A stretch of 64,000 bases of DNA from Pseudobdellovibrionaceae bacterium (GTDB lineage Bacteria; Bdellovibrionota; Bdellovibrionia; Bdellovibrionales; UBA1609). A program made the position numbers and the translations under genes. The stretch is taken from NCBI GenBank assembly GCA_020635075.1, contig JACKAM010000001.1, positions 1,240,001 through 1,304,000 on the forward strand, written 5' to 3'. The notes under the pieces are model-generated. The model was not told the origin of the DNA, made no database searches, and saw nothing but the letters and a program-made list of their open reading frames with translations. This document shows, piece after piece, positions 1 to 9,189 of the stretch (positions within the stretch are counted from its first letter, which is position 1; every line of letters starts with the position of its first letter).

Positions 1-1
1 A

Positions 2-373
2 GAATCTTACGATGATATGAAGGACGTGGATGCCGCGGAGAGAATTCGCCATCGTCAAACTTGGAATCTTGCCGTTGGTGGTGAATACTTTGTTCGCTCC
101 TGGGCAGCCTGGAGGTTTGGACTCTACACCAATCTTGCCTCCCATGGAGACATTCCGGACAACGTCAAGAGTCGCCAGGGGGATCACCTGGATATGTGGG
201 GATTTTCCACCAACTTTGCTCTGTTCACCACCAATCGTTCAACCGTTACTTTAGGTGGCTACTACTCGGGCGGCAAAGGCTACAGTTCTCAATTGGTGGG
301 GCAGAAGATCAGCAAAATCCCCAAGAGCGTGCAGATCTTTTCCTTTCTCGTCGGAACTTCTTTCCAATTTTAA
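2..373 (+). CDS. C-terminal part of an outer-membrane beta-barrel protein (5' truncated by window)
   Basis: The reading frame is open from the first bases of the window, so the start lies upstream. The visible 124 residues alternate polar and aromatic/hydrophobic residues in short stretches, such as WNLAVGGEYFV and TVTLGGYYSGG, as beta-strands of an outer-membrane barrel do. The chain ends in Phe (FLVGTSFQF), the usual C-terminal signature for insertion by the Bam complex. The pattern recalls the last strands of FadL/OmpP1-type or porin-like proteins, but the substrate cannot be told. A bidirectional terminator follows directly. Confidence 0.6.
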   Translation, partial: ESYDDMKDVDAAERIRHRQTWNLAVGGEYFVRSWAAWRFGLYTNLASHGDIPDNVKSRQGDHLDMWGFSTNFALFTTNRSTVTLGGYYSGGKGYSSQLVGQKISKIPKSVQIFSFLVGTSFQF

Positions 374-385
374 AAATGGGACCAT

Positions 386-418
386 AAAAAAAGGCCGCAG
401 TCGAATGCGGCCTTTTTT
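386..418. terminator. bidirectional rho-independent terminator
   Basis: An A-tract, a GC-rich stem (AAGGCCGCA / TGCGGCCTT) with a 6-base loop, and a T-tract lie between two convergent genes that end at 373 (+) and 444 (-). The A and T tracts allow it to work in both directions. Confidence 0.85.
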
Positions 419-443
419 CAGTTGTGAGACAAGTCGACAACTT

Positions 444-1268
444 TTAATCGCAAAGCTTGTTCAGCTTGCGGAAAGACTGGTGAGTGATCACATCACCACT
501 GGTCTCTTTGTCCAAGCTCTTTTCAGCTTTAGCATGGTAGTAACAGCGCAGGTCTTTGCCTAGCTTTCCGTAAACCACAGTCAGGAACTTGCCGTTGTTA
601 GGACCACTCTCTGTGTCACGAATGGCGAGAGCAGGACAAATCTGATTGTCAAAGCACATGAATGCCTTGGGGTTCAACTTGCCGCCGCTGTAGATCTGCT
701 TGCTGGCCAAAGCGCTGTCCGCCAACTTGCCATTAGCCCAACGGATTTCGTAGCGAATTCCATTGGCAGTTTGGTTCCAGCCCTCAGTCAACTGATCGTC
801 CGCCTTGGCCCAAGTCACAAACTTTCCAGCTTTGCGGAAGACCAAACGATAGAGTTCCTTGTCTCCACCCAGATCCCACTTTTCAAGCTTTCCTTTAAGG
901 CCCGTCACAAATTGACCACCAACAGCCTGTGCTGAAACTTCAAGGGACGTTCCCCAGTAGATCTCAACGCCCTGTTGAGTCACGCCATAAAAAGCATCTT
1001 GTTGGGAGTAGTAAGTCCAGCCGTAAAACTCATAGGAGTTAAATTCCACCAAAAATGTTCCAGGTACGTAGCGAACAACATACTTGGACAACTCATCGCC
1101 CTTCCACTCTTCAGAAAAGACGCCGGCCTTGCCAACATAACTTCCCTGCTCATCAAACAGCTCCATGTAGGCCTGTCCGTTATCGACAGACACCTTCATG
1201 TCTTGCCAGGTCACAGCTTGAGCCGACAATCCAACAAAAATGCTCCACACAAGCATCAGTTTTTTCAT
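444..1268 (-). CDS. secreted protein of unknown function
   Basis: Predicted 274 residues. The start at MKKLMLVWSIFVGLSAQA is preferred over the upstream in-frame start because an AGGAG ribosome site lies 6-7 bases before it and it begins a clean signal peptide, probably cleaved after AQA. The mature part is rich in Trp, Tyr and Gly (SYEFYGWTYYSQ, VEIYWGTSLEV). Its C-terminal third has four cysteines (CFDNQIC, LRCYYH, KLC at the end) that could form disulfides. I recognise no family. It is probably periplasmic or exported and stands alone as a transcription unit. Confidence 0.6.
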   Translation of the reverse strand: MKKLMLVWSIFVGLSAQAVTWQDMKVSVDNGQAYMELFDEQGSYVGKAGVFSEEWKGDELSKYVVRYVPGTFLVEFNSYEFYGWTYYSQQDAFYGVTQQGVEIYWGTSLEVSAQAVGGQFVTGLKGKLEKWDLGGDKELYRLVFRKAGKFVTWAKADDQLTEGWNQTANGIRYEIRWANGKLADSALASKQIYSGGKLNPKAFMCFDNQICPALAIRDTESGPNNGKFLTVVYGKLGKDLRCYYHAKAEKSLDKETSGDVITHQSFRKLNKLCD

Positions 1269-1579
1269 AGATACACTCCTCTTCGTTAATAAAAGAAAGA
1301 CCTCTTCTACTTTTGTTTTTCTGAACCCGGCCAATTTAATGCGGGTTGCCGCCAAACCGCAGGACTGAGCCCCGCTTTGAAAAGATCTCTGACCTGCCCC
1401 ACCTCCCCGCTTTCAAAGGCCTGTAAGCCTTCCAGGGGAGCCATCCACAATTGTTGGCCTGAGGTTAAGAAGTGAAGGCTGCCGACACAGGACCTCTGGC
1501 GTCGTCCGGATCCGCGTAAATTTGACTGGGCCGGGGTATTCGGGGATGATTTGGGAAGAGGTTAGGGGGGAGAGAGCGA
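1269..1579. other. intergenic region, divergent promoters expected
   Basis: These 311 bases separate the minus-strand secreted protein from the plus-strand radical SAM gene, so both promoters should lie here. I see no gene, repeat or convincing promoter consensus. The stretch just before 1580 is very purine-rich (GAGGTTAGGGGGGAGAGAG) and supplies the ribosome site of the radical SAM gene. Confidence 0.4.
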
Positions 1580-3106
1580 ATGAAAGTCGTACTGGTTGGA
1601 GTTCCGTACATCAATACTCGTATTCCACCCCTTTCAATTGCCCTGTTGGCAGGTCACCTTCGGCAGAACGACTTTGAGGTGGCTTCGGTTGATCTCAATA
1701 TCGAGGCCTACAAGGCTGCTCCGGAAGACTTAAAGAAATACTGGAAGATGACGCAAGGCTTCCAGTGGGCTGAGAAGGATATTTTCGACGCTATTTTATT
1801 TCCGCGTCTGGTGGAGCCCAATCTGGGTGGCTGGGTTTCAATGATCCTAGAGCATAAGCCGGATGTGGTGGGGATTTCTGCCACCGCCTCACCCATGGCC
1901 AAAATCATTGGCCGGCAGATCCGTCAACGATCTCCCCAGGTCAAGATTATCTACGGCGGGCCCACCTGCTCCAAGTTTTATGGTGATGACAGCTACAAAG
2001 ATCCAACCGTCAGTGATGCGGTTGTCGATGGCGAAGGTGAAGAAACCCTGCTCGATCTAATGAACAAATACCGGGATCACGGAGAGTTTGTCCCCGTGCC
2101 GGGCGCATCGGTTTATTACCAGGGACAATTTGTCGATGGTGGCTTTCGCCCGGGAGTAAAAGATTTAGATTCCCTGGCTCCACCTGATTTTGAGGATTTT
2201 GATCTTGCTGATTATACCGACGAAGACAGCTATGGTGGCAAAAAGGAATTCTTGGAAGTCCCCGTCTACTCTTCCCGCGGATGTGTGGCCAAATGCCACT
2301 TCTGTATGGACTACAAAATGTGGCAGAGCTACCGCTTTAAGAGTGCCAAGGCCTTTGTTCAGGAACTCAAATATCTCCGCGACAAGTATGGGGCCGGGCA
2401 GTACTTCTTTGTGGAGCTACTGTTTAATGGCAGCCACAAGTGGGTGCGCGAGTACGCAGCGGAGATGAAGAAAGAAGGTCTTCACTTTCCCTTTCACTCC
2501 CATGGTCGAATTTCCAAAAACATGACCCCGGAGTTGCTGAGGAATCTGCGCGAAGTGGGTTTGTTTCATTTGAACTACGGCCTGGAATCAGCTTCCGACA
2601 AAGTATTGAAACTCATGACCAAGGGGTACGGCTACCGGGAAGCCTCCCGCTGTATCATCGACACTCACAATGCAGGCATTAGCATGTCGATCAACTTGGT
2701 GATTGGTTACCCGGGAGAAACTACCAAAGAGTGGTTGAAGACCCTTTGGTTCATCATTCGCCACCGCAAGTTTATTAACAGCAAACCCAATATGGCCATC
2801 TGTGATGTGATCCCTGGTGCGGACCTCCATCAAAATCCTGAAAAGTTCGGCATTACCTTTGACCCCAAAGATCCTTATTTCTTTTCCAACTGGCAGACAA
2901 TTGACGGCAAAAACACCTTTAAGGTTCGCAAGTTTCGCCGCGACATCATGGATTATGTCTTTTCCCGCATTCGTTTTCACGAGTACTATCGAGAGCGAGA
3001 TCGATTGCGTGGTCAGAACAAGACAGGTGACAAATCACTGGGCCGATTGCTCAAGAAACTCTATATCGCCCAGCCCAGACGCCACGATAGTCCGGGCCTT
3101 AAGTAA
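1580..3106 (+). CDS. B12-binding domain radical SAM protein
   Basis: A 508-residue protein. Residues 1-150 form a cobalamin-binding-like Rossmann domain (PPLSIALLAGHLRQ, DVVGISATASPM, IIYGGPTC, DGEGEETLLDL). The radical SAM core has the cluster motif CxxxCxxC at Cys235, Cys239 and Cys242 (CVAKCHFC). Later signatures HFPFHSHGRIS, LNYGLESAS and NLVIGYPGET are typical of the B12-type family (BchE/MiaB-like fold), whose members do methylations or ring rearrangements. The substrate cannot be inferred: no pathway genes flank it. A strong GGGGGG/GAGAGAG ribosome site precedes the ATG. A half copy of repeat family P1 lies in its 3' untranslated region. Confidence 0.85.
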   Translation: MKVVLVGVPYINTRIPPLSIALLAGHLRQNDFEVASVDLNIEAYKAAPEDLKKYWKMTQGFQWAEKDIFDAILFPRLVEPNLGGWVSMILEHKPDVVGISATASPMAKIIGRQIRQRSPQVKIIYGGPTCSKFYGDDSYKDPTVSDAVVDGEGEETLLDLMNKYRDHGEFVPVPGASVYYQGQFVDGGFRPGVKDLDSLAPPDFEDFDLADYTDEDSYGGKKEFLEVPVYSSRGCVAKCHFCMDYKMWQSYRFKSAKAFVQELKYLRDKYGAGQYFFVELLFNGSHKWVREYAAEMKKEGLHFPFHSHGRISKNMTPELLRNLREVGLFHLNYGLESASDKVLKLMTKGYGYREASRCIIDTHNAGISMSINLVIGYPGETTKEWLKTLWFIIRHRKFINSKPNMAICDVIPGADLHQNPEKFGITFDPKDPYFFSNWQTIDGKNTFKVRKFRRDIMDYVFSRIRFHEYYRERDRLRGQNKTGDKSLGRLLKKLYIAQPRRHDSPGLK

Positions 3107-3120
3107 CGTAAATATAAGCC

Positions 3121-3204
3121 TGAGGATTTGCGGAGAATGGTCGGCAAAGGACCAACTTCACTGATAAAGACCTTTGTGGCTCAACAATTAAGGGGGCCAG
3201 TTTT
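3121..3204. repeat. repeat family P1, right-arm half copy
   Basis: This 84-bp stretch matches the right arm of the complete palindromic element at 14477-14735: it shares TGAGGATTTnCGGAGAATGG, TCGGCAAAG, a TCAACAATTA block and the terminal GGCCAGTTTT. The left arm is absent, since the radical SAM gene ends 15 bases before it. It is a truncated or never-completed copy. Confidence 0.7.
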
Positions 3205-3355
3205 AATCACCTTCGTTTGCTGCAGGGCTCTTCGTCCTGCTTTCCCGACCATGCTCTAGGCCCAATCTCATCCCAGACTCTCTCTCCTCCATATTATGGC
3301 CGATAGGAATTCAACAACTTGATGAAACCAGCAGGGTTCTGAGGGAAAGCAACTA

Positions 3356-4360
3356 ATGGTATCCATCCGCCGAAGCACGTTTTTTGTCGCCATACTCGTG
3401 GTGCTGGTCTTTGTCGGCGGTGTGTTTGGCTACTCCTACATCGAGGGCTGGGGGCTGTTTGACTCCCTTTATATGACCGCTATCACCCTGACAACCACGG
3501 GTTATCAAGAAGTGCGGCCCCTTTCACCTGAAGGCCGGGCCTTCACTATCGTGTTGCTGATAGTGGGGATGGGAACCGTCGCCTTCTCCATCACCCAATT
3601 TATGCAAGACCTATTTTCCATCAACTTCAAACTGCAGCGGAGGAAAAAGATGGAGAAAAAACTCGAAGGCCTAGTTGGCCACACCATCATTTGTGGCTAC
3701 GGCCGAATCGGGCGAGTGATCGCCTCCGAGCTTCACAGGGCTGAGAGGGACTTCGCTATCATTGAGAAGAATGAAAGGAACCTCCACGACCTTGAGCAAA
3801 CCCCTTACTTGTTCGTCGAAGGCGACGCCACCCATGACGAATATTTGGAAAGAGCGGGAATCAGGCGGGCGGCCTGCTTGGTCAACATGGTCGACTGCGA
3901 CGCAGACTCCCTGTACATCTCTCTCGCCGGCCGCACCCTCAACCCTGATCTTTACATCATTGCCCGTGCCTCGGATGAATCAGCCAGGCGGAAAATTCTC
4001 CGAGCCGGTGCCGACAAAGTGATCCTTCCGGTTGTGGTTTCTGGGGTCAAGGTAGCTCAGTCAGTTCTCAATCCCGCCATTGAAGGCCTGTTGGACATTG
4101 AAGGCGTGGATCTACAGGCCGACCGCAGGGTACAGATGGCGGAAATTGATATTACAGCAAAATCAAAGCTCAAAGGAAAAAGCCTTATCAACTGCGGATT
4201 CAAAAGAGAAGGAGTGATCGTCGTCGGTATTCGTCACAAAGACGGTGAGTTTACCTTTGCCCCGGACTCCCAATATGAGTTTTCCGAAGGGGACACTTTG
4301 GTCACCCTCAGTACTCCTCAGTCCTTTGAAGAAGTCAAACAGGCCCAACAGGATGCCTAG
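3356..4360 (+). CDS. two-TM potassium channel with RCK/TrkA-N domain
   Basis: A 334-residue MthK-like channel. TM1 is at residues 8-26, then the pore loop with selectivity filter TLTTTGYQEV (canonical TTxGYGD is altered to GYQEV), TM2 at about 66-85, then an RCK domain. That domain starts with HTIICGYGRIGRVIASEL (Rossmann GxGxxG) and has the acidic FVEGDATHDEYL strand; a TrkA-C-like region ends the protein. It should conduct K+ across the inner membrane with gating by a ligand such as Ca2+ or a nucleotide bound to RCK. The start has GAGGG upstream. It lies 17 bases before an antiporter gene, so the two form a cation-homeostasis operon. Confidence 0.88.
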   Translation: MVSIRRSTFFVAILVVLVFVGGVFGYSYIEGWGLFDSLYMTAITLTTTGYQEVRPLSPEGRAFTIVLLIVGMGTVAFSITQFMQDLFSINFKLQRRKKMEKKLEGLVGHTIICGYGRIGRVIASELHRAERDFAIIEKNERNLHDLEQTPYLFVEGDATHDEYLERAGIRRAACLVNMVDCDADSLYISLAGRTLNPDLYIIARASDESARRKILRAGADKVILPVVVSGVKVAQSVLNPAIEGLLDIEGVDLQADRRVQMAEIDITAKSKLKGKSLINCGFKREGVIVVGIRHKDGEFTFAPDSQYEFSEGDTLVTLSTPQSFEEVKQAQQDA

Positions 4361-4377
4361 TGAGGTAATTGGCGACC

Positions 4378-6765
4378 ATGATTGCTGATGGCGCACTGCT
4401 TTTAGCCCTCATTCTCATGACAGGTTTTGTGGCCACAAGGCTGGCCAGAACCTTTTCGCTACCGCATTCAGTGTTTTTGGTCCTGATTGGTTTGATATGT
4501 GGTGGTGGTCTCCAGTATGCAGGCATTGTTCTGCCTGCTGCCGTCAATGACTCCTTTGCCGACATCATCCTCTTTATCCTCCTTCCTCCGTTAGTGTTTG
4601 AGTCCGCCTACAATCTGGATGTGGATCAACTCAAGCACAACATTGTTTCGATACTGGCCTTGGCCATTATTGGTCTGATCATTTCCACGGGTCTAGTGGG
4701 ATTGGGATTGCATTGGGCCTTTGGCTTTGAACTCATTCCCTCGTTGGTTTTTGGGGCACTCATTTCAGCAACTGACCCGGTCGCCGTGGTGGCACTATTT
4801 AAGGAAGTGGGAGCTCCTAAGCGGCTACTCACTTTAGTTGAAGGCGAGTCCTTGTTTAATGATGGGACGGCCATCGTTCTTTACCGAGTCTTAGTTGCGG
4901 CAGCGGCATCGCCAATGCTTGACAGTTCAATTCTTGGCGCAGGAGCCTTGAGCTTCGCCATTGTTTCTTTTGGTGGGATCGGCGTGGGAATTGGACTGGC
5001 AGTGATGACTTCTGGACTGCTAAGCTTCACCCGGAGATCTGCCGCGGCACAAATGGGCATCACTGTTGCAGCCTCGTCGATTGGCTTTATTGTCGCCGAT
5101 CACTTTCTTCACGTCAGCGGTATCTTTGCGACGTTGGTCATCGGTGTTTATCTGGGCCACCGGGCAAGGTTGGAATTTAACAAAGAGGCTCTTCACGGTA
5201 TGCACAGCTTGTGGGAGTTTCTCTCCCTCTGCGCCAACTCCTTGGTTTTTCTTGCCGTCGGCTTTTTTGTCGACTTTTCCATTCTATGGAAAAGTCTGGC
5301 ACTGGTCCCCGCCACACTGGTTTTTGTCTACGGCGCTCGATGTGCGGCTGTGCCCCTTGTCCTATGGGCCGCTCAAAAGGTACGTCCAAGCGAAAGAACA
5401 TCTTTCTCCTTTCAGACAATACTCATGTGGGGAGGCCTGCGTGGGGGATTGGCATTGGCCTTGGTCATGCTCCTCCCAGAGACCTTTCCCTACAAAGCGG
5501 AGTTTCTGGCGCTCACCACCGCCGTGGTGCTTTCTACACTTCTGCTCAATGCACTCACCATCACTCAAGTAATGGCCTTTTTCGATCTGAATCGCCTACA
5601 GGGCATTGATCAGGAGACCTATAGTCATGTCCTAAACATGATTCACCACCCTTTGTTTGCCTCATTAAGGCGATCCGCCGAAGGTGGTGTACTTTCACCC
5701 TTGTTGGTGGAGCAATTCGAAAAAAAGGTTTTGCAGACTTTGGACGACACCTCAAAGGCCGACACTCAACAGAACTTCGATTACCATCAGCTTTTATTGT
5801 TCGAACGTCAACTTTACCACCAAATGTTGGAAAATCGGGAGATTACCAAGCCGGCCTATCGCAAACTTTGCCAAGATGTTCGCCGCCGACTGGATTCCCA
5901 TAAGGATATCCATAATATCACCATCTACAAATCGTCCTTTCTTCGGCCAGAGACGAGATTTGTCCGTCTTCTCGCCGTCACCTTTCCTGCCTGGCACCGG
6001 AGAATTCGATTTGCCCGATTGGGAATGGATTTGGAGATCTTGTTGTTTCTAATCTTTGGATTGGAGTCAGGACTCAGACATGTTGCCCCTGCCTCGGATG
6101 TGGCCCATGTTGGGAACAAGTGGCTTGAAAAATCTCGAAGCCAGCTTCGTGATCTCTACCTTCATTATCCCATGTGGGCCAATGGTATCCAAAACCATTT
6201 CATGATCCGAGTGATCGCCGCCGGAACCCACCACCAACTGGAGGGGCTTAAAGAGGCTGAGGTCATCTCTGAGAGCATATATTCGCAGGCAGAGGAGGCT
6301 CTTCAGCAGGCCCACCAGCTCTGGATGCGACAGGCAAAACAGACGTTCAGCCTACACCTACACCACTTCTTGATGGGCGTCCGGCTATTCCGCGAACGAA
6401 AACAATCAGAACTGGAATCCTTGGAACAGTATGTAAGTCAAGGATACTGGCCAGCTGGGCGAACACTTCATCGCGAGGATATCCACTCCGCTGCCGCCAT
6501 TGTCATTGCTGAAGGCAAGGTCCACCTTGCGGGCCCCTTCCTAAACAAGGATCAAACCACACTTGAGCTGGGCCCACGCGATACCTTGTTACGAATTGAC
6601 TCTACTCACTCATCTAGTGAGTGGCTTTTGATTGAAAAAAACGGGGAACGGTATTTCCGCTCAACCGAAAACATGGAGATTATCGTCGATTTCAACACCG
6701 AAACAGTGGAAGTACCACTTGAAAAGAGTCAGGTAGACCCAAGCCAACTCATGCCCGTCGCCTAG
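4378..6765 (+). CDS. CPA1-family Na+/H+ antiporter
   Basis: A 795-residue protein starting at the ATG with GAGGTA 10 bases upstream; a TTG nine bases earlier is too close to that site. The first ~400 residues hold about 12 membrane segments with the CPA1 motifs SATDPVAVVALFKEVG (ion-binding Asp) and LVEGESLFNDGTAIVLY, plus WGGLRGGLALALV. The remaining ~390 residues form a long soluble tail, helical up to about residue 690 (LLLFERQLYHQMLENREI) and then beta-rich, possibly a nucleotide-binding-like regulatory domain. It should exchange Na+ or K+ for protons. It is co-transcribed with the K+ channel upstream. Confidence 0.88.
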   Translation: MIADGALLLALILMTGFVATRLARTFSLPHSVFLVLIGLICGGGLQYAGIVLPAAVNDSFADIILFILLPPLVFESAYNLDVDQLKHNIVSILALAIIGLIISTGLVGLGLHWAFGFELIPSLVFGALISATDPVAVVALFKEVGAPKRLLTLVEGESLFNDGTAIVLYRVLVAAAASPMLDSSILGAGALSFAIVSFGGIGVGIGLAVMTSGLLSFTRRSAAAQMGITVAASSIGFIVADHFLHVSGIFATLVIGVYLGHRARLEFNKEALHGMHSLWEFLSLCANSLVFLAVGFFVDFSILWKSLALVPATLVFVYGARCAAVPLVLWAAQKVRPSERTSFSFQTILMWGGLRGGLALALVMLLPETFPYKAEFLALTTAVVLSTLLLNALTITQVMAFFDLNRLQGIDQETYSHVLNMIHHPLFASLRRSAEGGVLSPLLVEQFEKKVLQTLDDTSKADTQQNFDYHQLLLFERQLYHQMLENREITKPAYRKLCQDVRRRLDSHKDIHNITIYKSSFLRPETRFVRLLAVTFPAWHRRIRFARLGMDLEILLFLIFGLESGLRHVAPASDVAHVGNKWLEKSRSQLRDLYLHYPMWANGIQNHFMIRVIAAGTHHQLEGLKEAEVISESIYSQAEEALQQAHQLWMRQAKQTFSLHLHHFLMGVRLFRERKQSELESLEQYVSQGYWPAGRTLHREDIHSAAAIVIAEGKVHLAGPFLNKDQTTLELGPRDTLLRIDSTHSSSEWLLIEKNGERYFRSTENMEIIVDFNTETVEVPLEKSQVDPSQLMPVA

Positions 6766-6783
6766 ATCAAATTTCCACTTCAC

Positions 6784-7257
6784 TTAGTGATGACTGTGGT
6801 GCTCTTCGACGTTCCTGTCAGACACCCGGTTTTCGAGTTTAAACTCAAAAACCGCTGGGAAACCATCAACCAGTAGATGAACTTTTGCTATTTGCCCATC
6901 CTTAAGTTCTCCCTGAGGGTCAAACAGCATAAGATGGTAACCCCCTGGCATGAGGTGCAGAGCCTTACCGGCCTCAATGACCACCTCGTCCACCTTTTCC
7001 ATTCCCACTCGCCCATCCTTTTCATAGGTCCGGTGGAGCTCAGCCTTTGCAAAATGATCCACACGACTGACAGAAACCTTAATCGCCTTCGCCGACTGAT
7101 TTTCTATGTGAGCATAACCCGCCGTCATGTGACTGCCAGGCAAAGGCAAAAATATCTTGGATTGCTTAACTCCGATCCCACCCTTACCCGCGACCGCCAA
7201 CCAGGCCAGATTCGATATCAACACCAAAATCAAGGTCTTGGTCACAATTCTTGTCAT
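6784..7257 (-). CDS. periplasmic copper chaperone PCu(A)C family
   Basis: A 157-residue protein with a signal peptide (LILVLISNLAWLAVAG). It carries the family's Cu(I) ligands: His-Met in LPGSHMTAGYAHIEN, Met in GRVGMEKV, and the HxM element in LMPGGYHLMLF. The C-terminus EEHHSHH may add metal binding. PCuAC proteins deliver copper to the CuA site of cytochrome c oxidase together with SCO proteins, and the SCO gene is directly upstream. Its ATG overlaps the SCO stop codon by one base (TGATG), so translation is probably coupled; an in-frame GTG one codon earlier is the alternative start. Confidence 0.85.
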   Translation of the reverse strand: MTRIVTKTLILVLISNLAWLAVAGKGGIGVKQSKIFLPLPGSHMTAGYAHIENQSAKAIKVSVSRVDHFAKAELHRTYEKDGRVGMEKVDEVVIEAGKALHLMPGGYHLMLFDPQGELKDGQIAKVHLLVDGFPAVFEFKLENRVSDRNVEEHHSHH

Positions 7258-7844
7258 CACAACAACTCCTTCACTTTAGCAAGAATCTCAGCGGCATCCG
7301 TCGGCGCCACCAAGCTATCCAGAACTCGCCCCTTCCGATCCAAAAAGTACAAACGATCTGTATGAATATAGGAATACCCAAGCTCGGAATTGGGTTCGAC
7401 GCTTTTCGAATAGGTGGCTCCAAAAAGCGAAATCGCCTTGTTCACCTCGGTTTGAGTACCGGTCAAGCCGACAAAGCCCTTGAGAAAGTACTGAGCATAG
7501 GCAGAAACCTCCTCCGGCTTGTCATTATCCGTGTCCACGCTGATAAAAATGGGTTGCACATCCTCTAGGTTCTGGGCTCCCAGCTCCGCCAGGGCTTCAC
7601 GGATCTTGATCATGCGCAAGGGACACACATCTGGGCATTTGGTGTAACCAATGTAGAGCAGATTGAGGTCTTTAGAGTGATCCGAAAACTGCCAGGCCTC
7701 GCCACCATGATTCAAGGTGAAATCACCGCCTAAAAAACTCTCATGCCGACGTTCCTGCAGGAACATCCACAGGGATGCCAGGGTCACAACAAAGGTGAAC
7801 ACAAAAAAGAGCTTCGCCGGAATGCTAAATTGACTTTTTTCCAC
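7257..7844 (-). CDS. SCO1/SenC family copper-binding thioredoxin-fold protein
   Basis: A 195-residue protein with one N-terminal membrane anchor (AKLFFVFTFVVTLASLWMFL), then a thioredoxin-like domain. The copper site CPDVCP (CxxxC) is preceded by LLYIGYTKC, and the distal His lies in SYIHTDRLYFLD. It helps assemble the CuA centre of cytochrome oxidase on the periplasmic side of the inner membrane. The GTG at 7844 is placed 7-8 bases after GGAG; a TTG one codon earlier is also possible. It is coupled to the PCuAC gene by a one-base overlap. Confidence 0.88.
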   Translation of the reverse strand: MEKSQFSIPAKLFFVFTFVVTLASLWMFLQERRHESFLGGDFTLNHGGEAWQFSDHSKDLNLLYIGYTKCPDVCPLRMIKIREALAELGAQNLEDVQPIFISVDTDNDKPEEVSAYAQYFLKGFVGLTGTQTEVNKAISLFGATYSKSVEPNSELGYSYIHTDRLYFLDRKGRVLDSLVAPTDAAEILAKVKELL

Positions 7845-7934
7845 CAATTCTCCGTTATTCAGGAATTATGTTCCTATATCAAAACAAGGAGCCCTATGCA
7901 ATCCTCCTCAAAAAGTACCGGTGCGGGGTCAAGG

Positions 7935-8958
7935 TTTTAACGCAACAGTTCCGCCATAGCTTCGCGTGGTGTTCTCCACCCCAGGGTTTTCCTGGGCCTA
8001 TCATTGAGTAGCCGTTGGACTCGTTTGATCTCCTTGCGAGTAATGTTGGTAAAGTTAGTTCCTTTGGGGAAGAACTGCCGGATCAAACCGTTAGTGTTCT
8101 CGTTAGTTCCTCGTTCCCAAGGACTTTGTGGGTGGGCAAAATACACCTTCATTTGGGTTTCTTTAGTGAAGAGTTTATGCTGAGCCATTTCTCGTCCTTG
8201 ATCATATGTCAGGGTTAGCCGAAGCTCCTTTGGTAACTTCTTGATCTCCTTCGCAAATGCTCTTCTGACATCCTCGGCTTTCTTGCTTTTCAGGGGGACA
8301 AGGATAGTGGTTCTCGTGGTGCGCTCTACCATAGTTCCCAGGGCTGTTTGCTCCCTTTGCCCGCCAATGATTATGTCTCCCTCCCAGTGTCCCGGTATGG
8401 AGCGATCAGCAACCTCTGACGGCCTTTCCTCGATTGATATCATGTCCTCAAGATTGGATACTTGCCCTTTCGCGCTTCGCCCTCGGGTCCGACGCTTTTT
8501 GTGGGCCTGCCTAAGACACCTAGTCAGTTCAGCACGAAGTTCTCCCCGAGGAAGAATGTAGATGTAGGAATAGATCGTTTCTTTGGAGACCTGCATGGAT
8601 TCATCCTCATACCGGGATTCTAAGTGCTGGGCAATCTGTTCGGGAGACCAGTAAAGCTTGAGCTTAGCCCGAATGACCCTTAACAAACGCTGATTTTTCA
8701 ATATCTTGCGCTTGCCTAAACGGCGGCTGCGTGAGGCTCGCTGAGCCTCTTTATCTGCCCAAACTGCCCGGTAATTGATCTGCTCCTTGAAGCGCCTGAG
8801 CTCTCGGCTAATGCTGCTTGGAGCACGGGAAAGCTCTTGAGCAATATCTCGAACCCCCAGGCCTTTCGACAATAAACGACTGATTTCTTCTCTCTCTTCT
8901 AGCGAGATTCGTTTGAATTTTTTCACAACACTCCTATTATTAAAGTGTTGCGTTAAAA
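7935..8958. mobile_element. IS30-family insertion sequence, about 1.02 kb
   Basis: One intact transposase gene is bounded by imperfect terminal inverted repeats: TTTTAACGCAACAGTT at 7935-7950 and the reverse complement of TTTTAACGCAACACTT at 8943-8958 (15 of 16 match). The left repeat overlaps the transposase stop codon. I could not identify a clear target-site duplication. The right end lies next to a long palindrome (8971-9056), which fits the known preference of several IS30-family elements for palindromic targets. Confidence 0.75.
7937..8926 (-). CDS. IS30-family transposase
   Basis: A 329-residue protein of the usual family length. The N-terminal helix-turn-helix (ISLEEREEISRLLSKGLGVRDIA, SSISRELRRF) is the IS30 DNA-binding domain. 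The DDE catalytic core shows Asp in GHWEGDIIIG, Asp in LTYDQGREMA and Glu in WERGTNENTNGL. It cuts and joins the ends of the surrounding element. There is no frameshift or stop, so it may be active. Its start follows CACTCCTAT-type sequence near the right inverted repeat. Confidence 0.93.
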   Translation of the reverse strand: MKKFKRISLEEREEISRLLSKGLGVRDIAQELSRAPSSISRELRRFKEQINYRAVWADKEAQRASRSRRLGKRKILKNQRLLRVIRAKLKLYWSPEQIAQHLESRYEDESMQVSKETIYSYIYILPRGELRAELTRCLRQAHKKRRTRGRSAKGQVSNLEDMISIEERPSEVADRSIPGHWEGDIIIGGQREQTALGTMVERTTRTTILVPLKSKKAEDVRRAFAKEIKKLPKELRLTLTYDQGREMAQHKLFTKETQMKVYFAHPQSPWERGTNENTNGLIRQFFPKGTNFTNITRKEIKRVQRLLNDRPRKTLGWRTPREAMAELLR

Positions 8959-8970
8959 TCTAGTATTCAC

Positions 8971-9056
8971 CCGGGTATCTTTTGGTATTGCGTAACATCA
9001 AAAAGCCCCACCAAATGCGCATTTTCCAGTTATGCGCGATACCAAGAACCACCCGG
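8971..9056. repeat. long imperfect palindrome next to the IS30 element
   Basis: The left arm CCGGGTATCTTTTGGTATTG (continuing CGTAAC) at 8971-8996 pairs with the right arm at 9029-9056, whose reverse complement runs CCGGGTGGTTCTTGGTATCG then CGCATAAC. There are a few mismatches and a two-base gap, and the loop is about 32 bases. It ends in CCCGGTACC. It is not coding and resembles the GGTACC-type hairpin at 10588-10689 in general form only. Confidence 0.6.
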
Positions 9057-9189
9057 TACCTTTTACACGCCCTGTATTTCTTGTCCCGCCAACATGAATG
9101 GTTTTCTTGAAACCGGATCTTAAGTTGCGAAAATCCTTGGCCTTGCCTAGATTTCCACCAACCCTTAAATCCCGTCTAGGAGGACTTTC

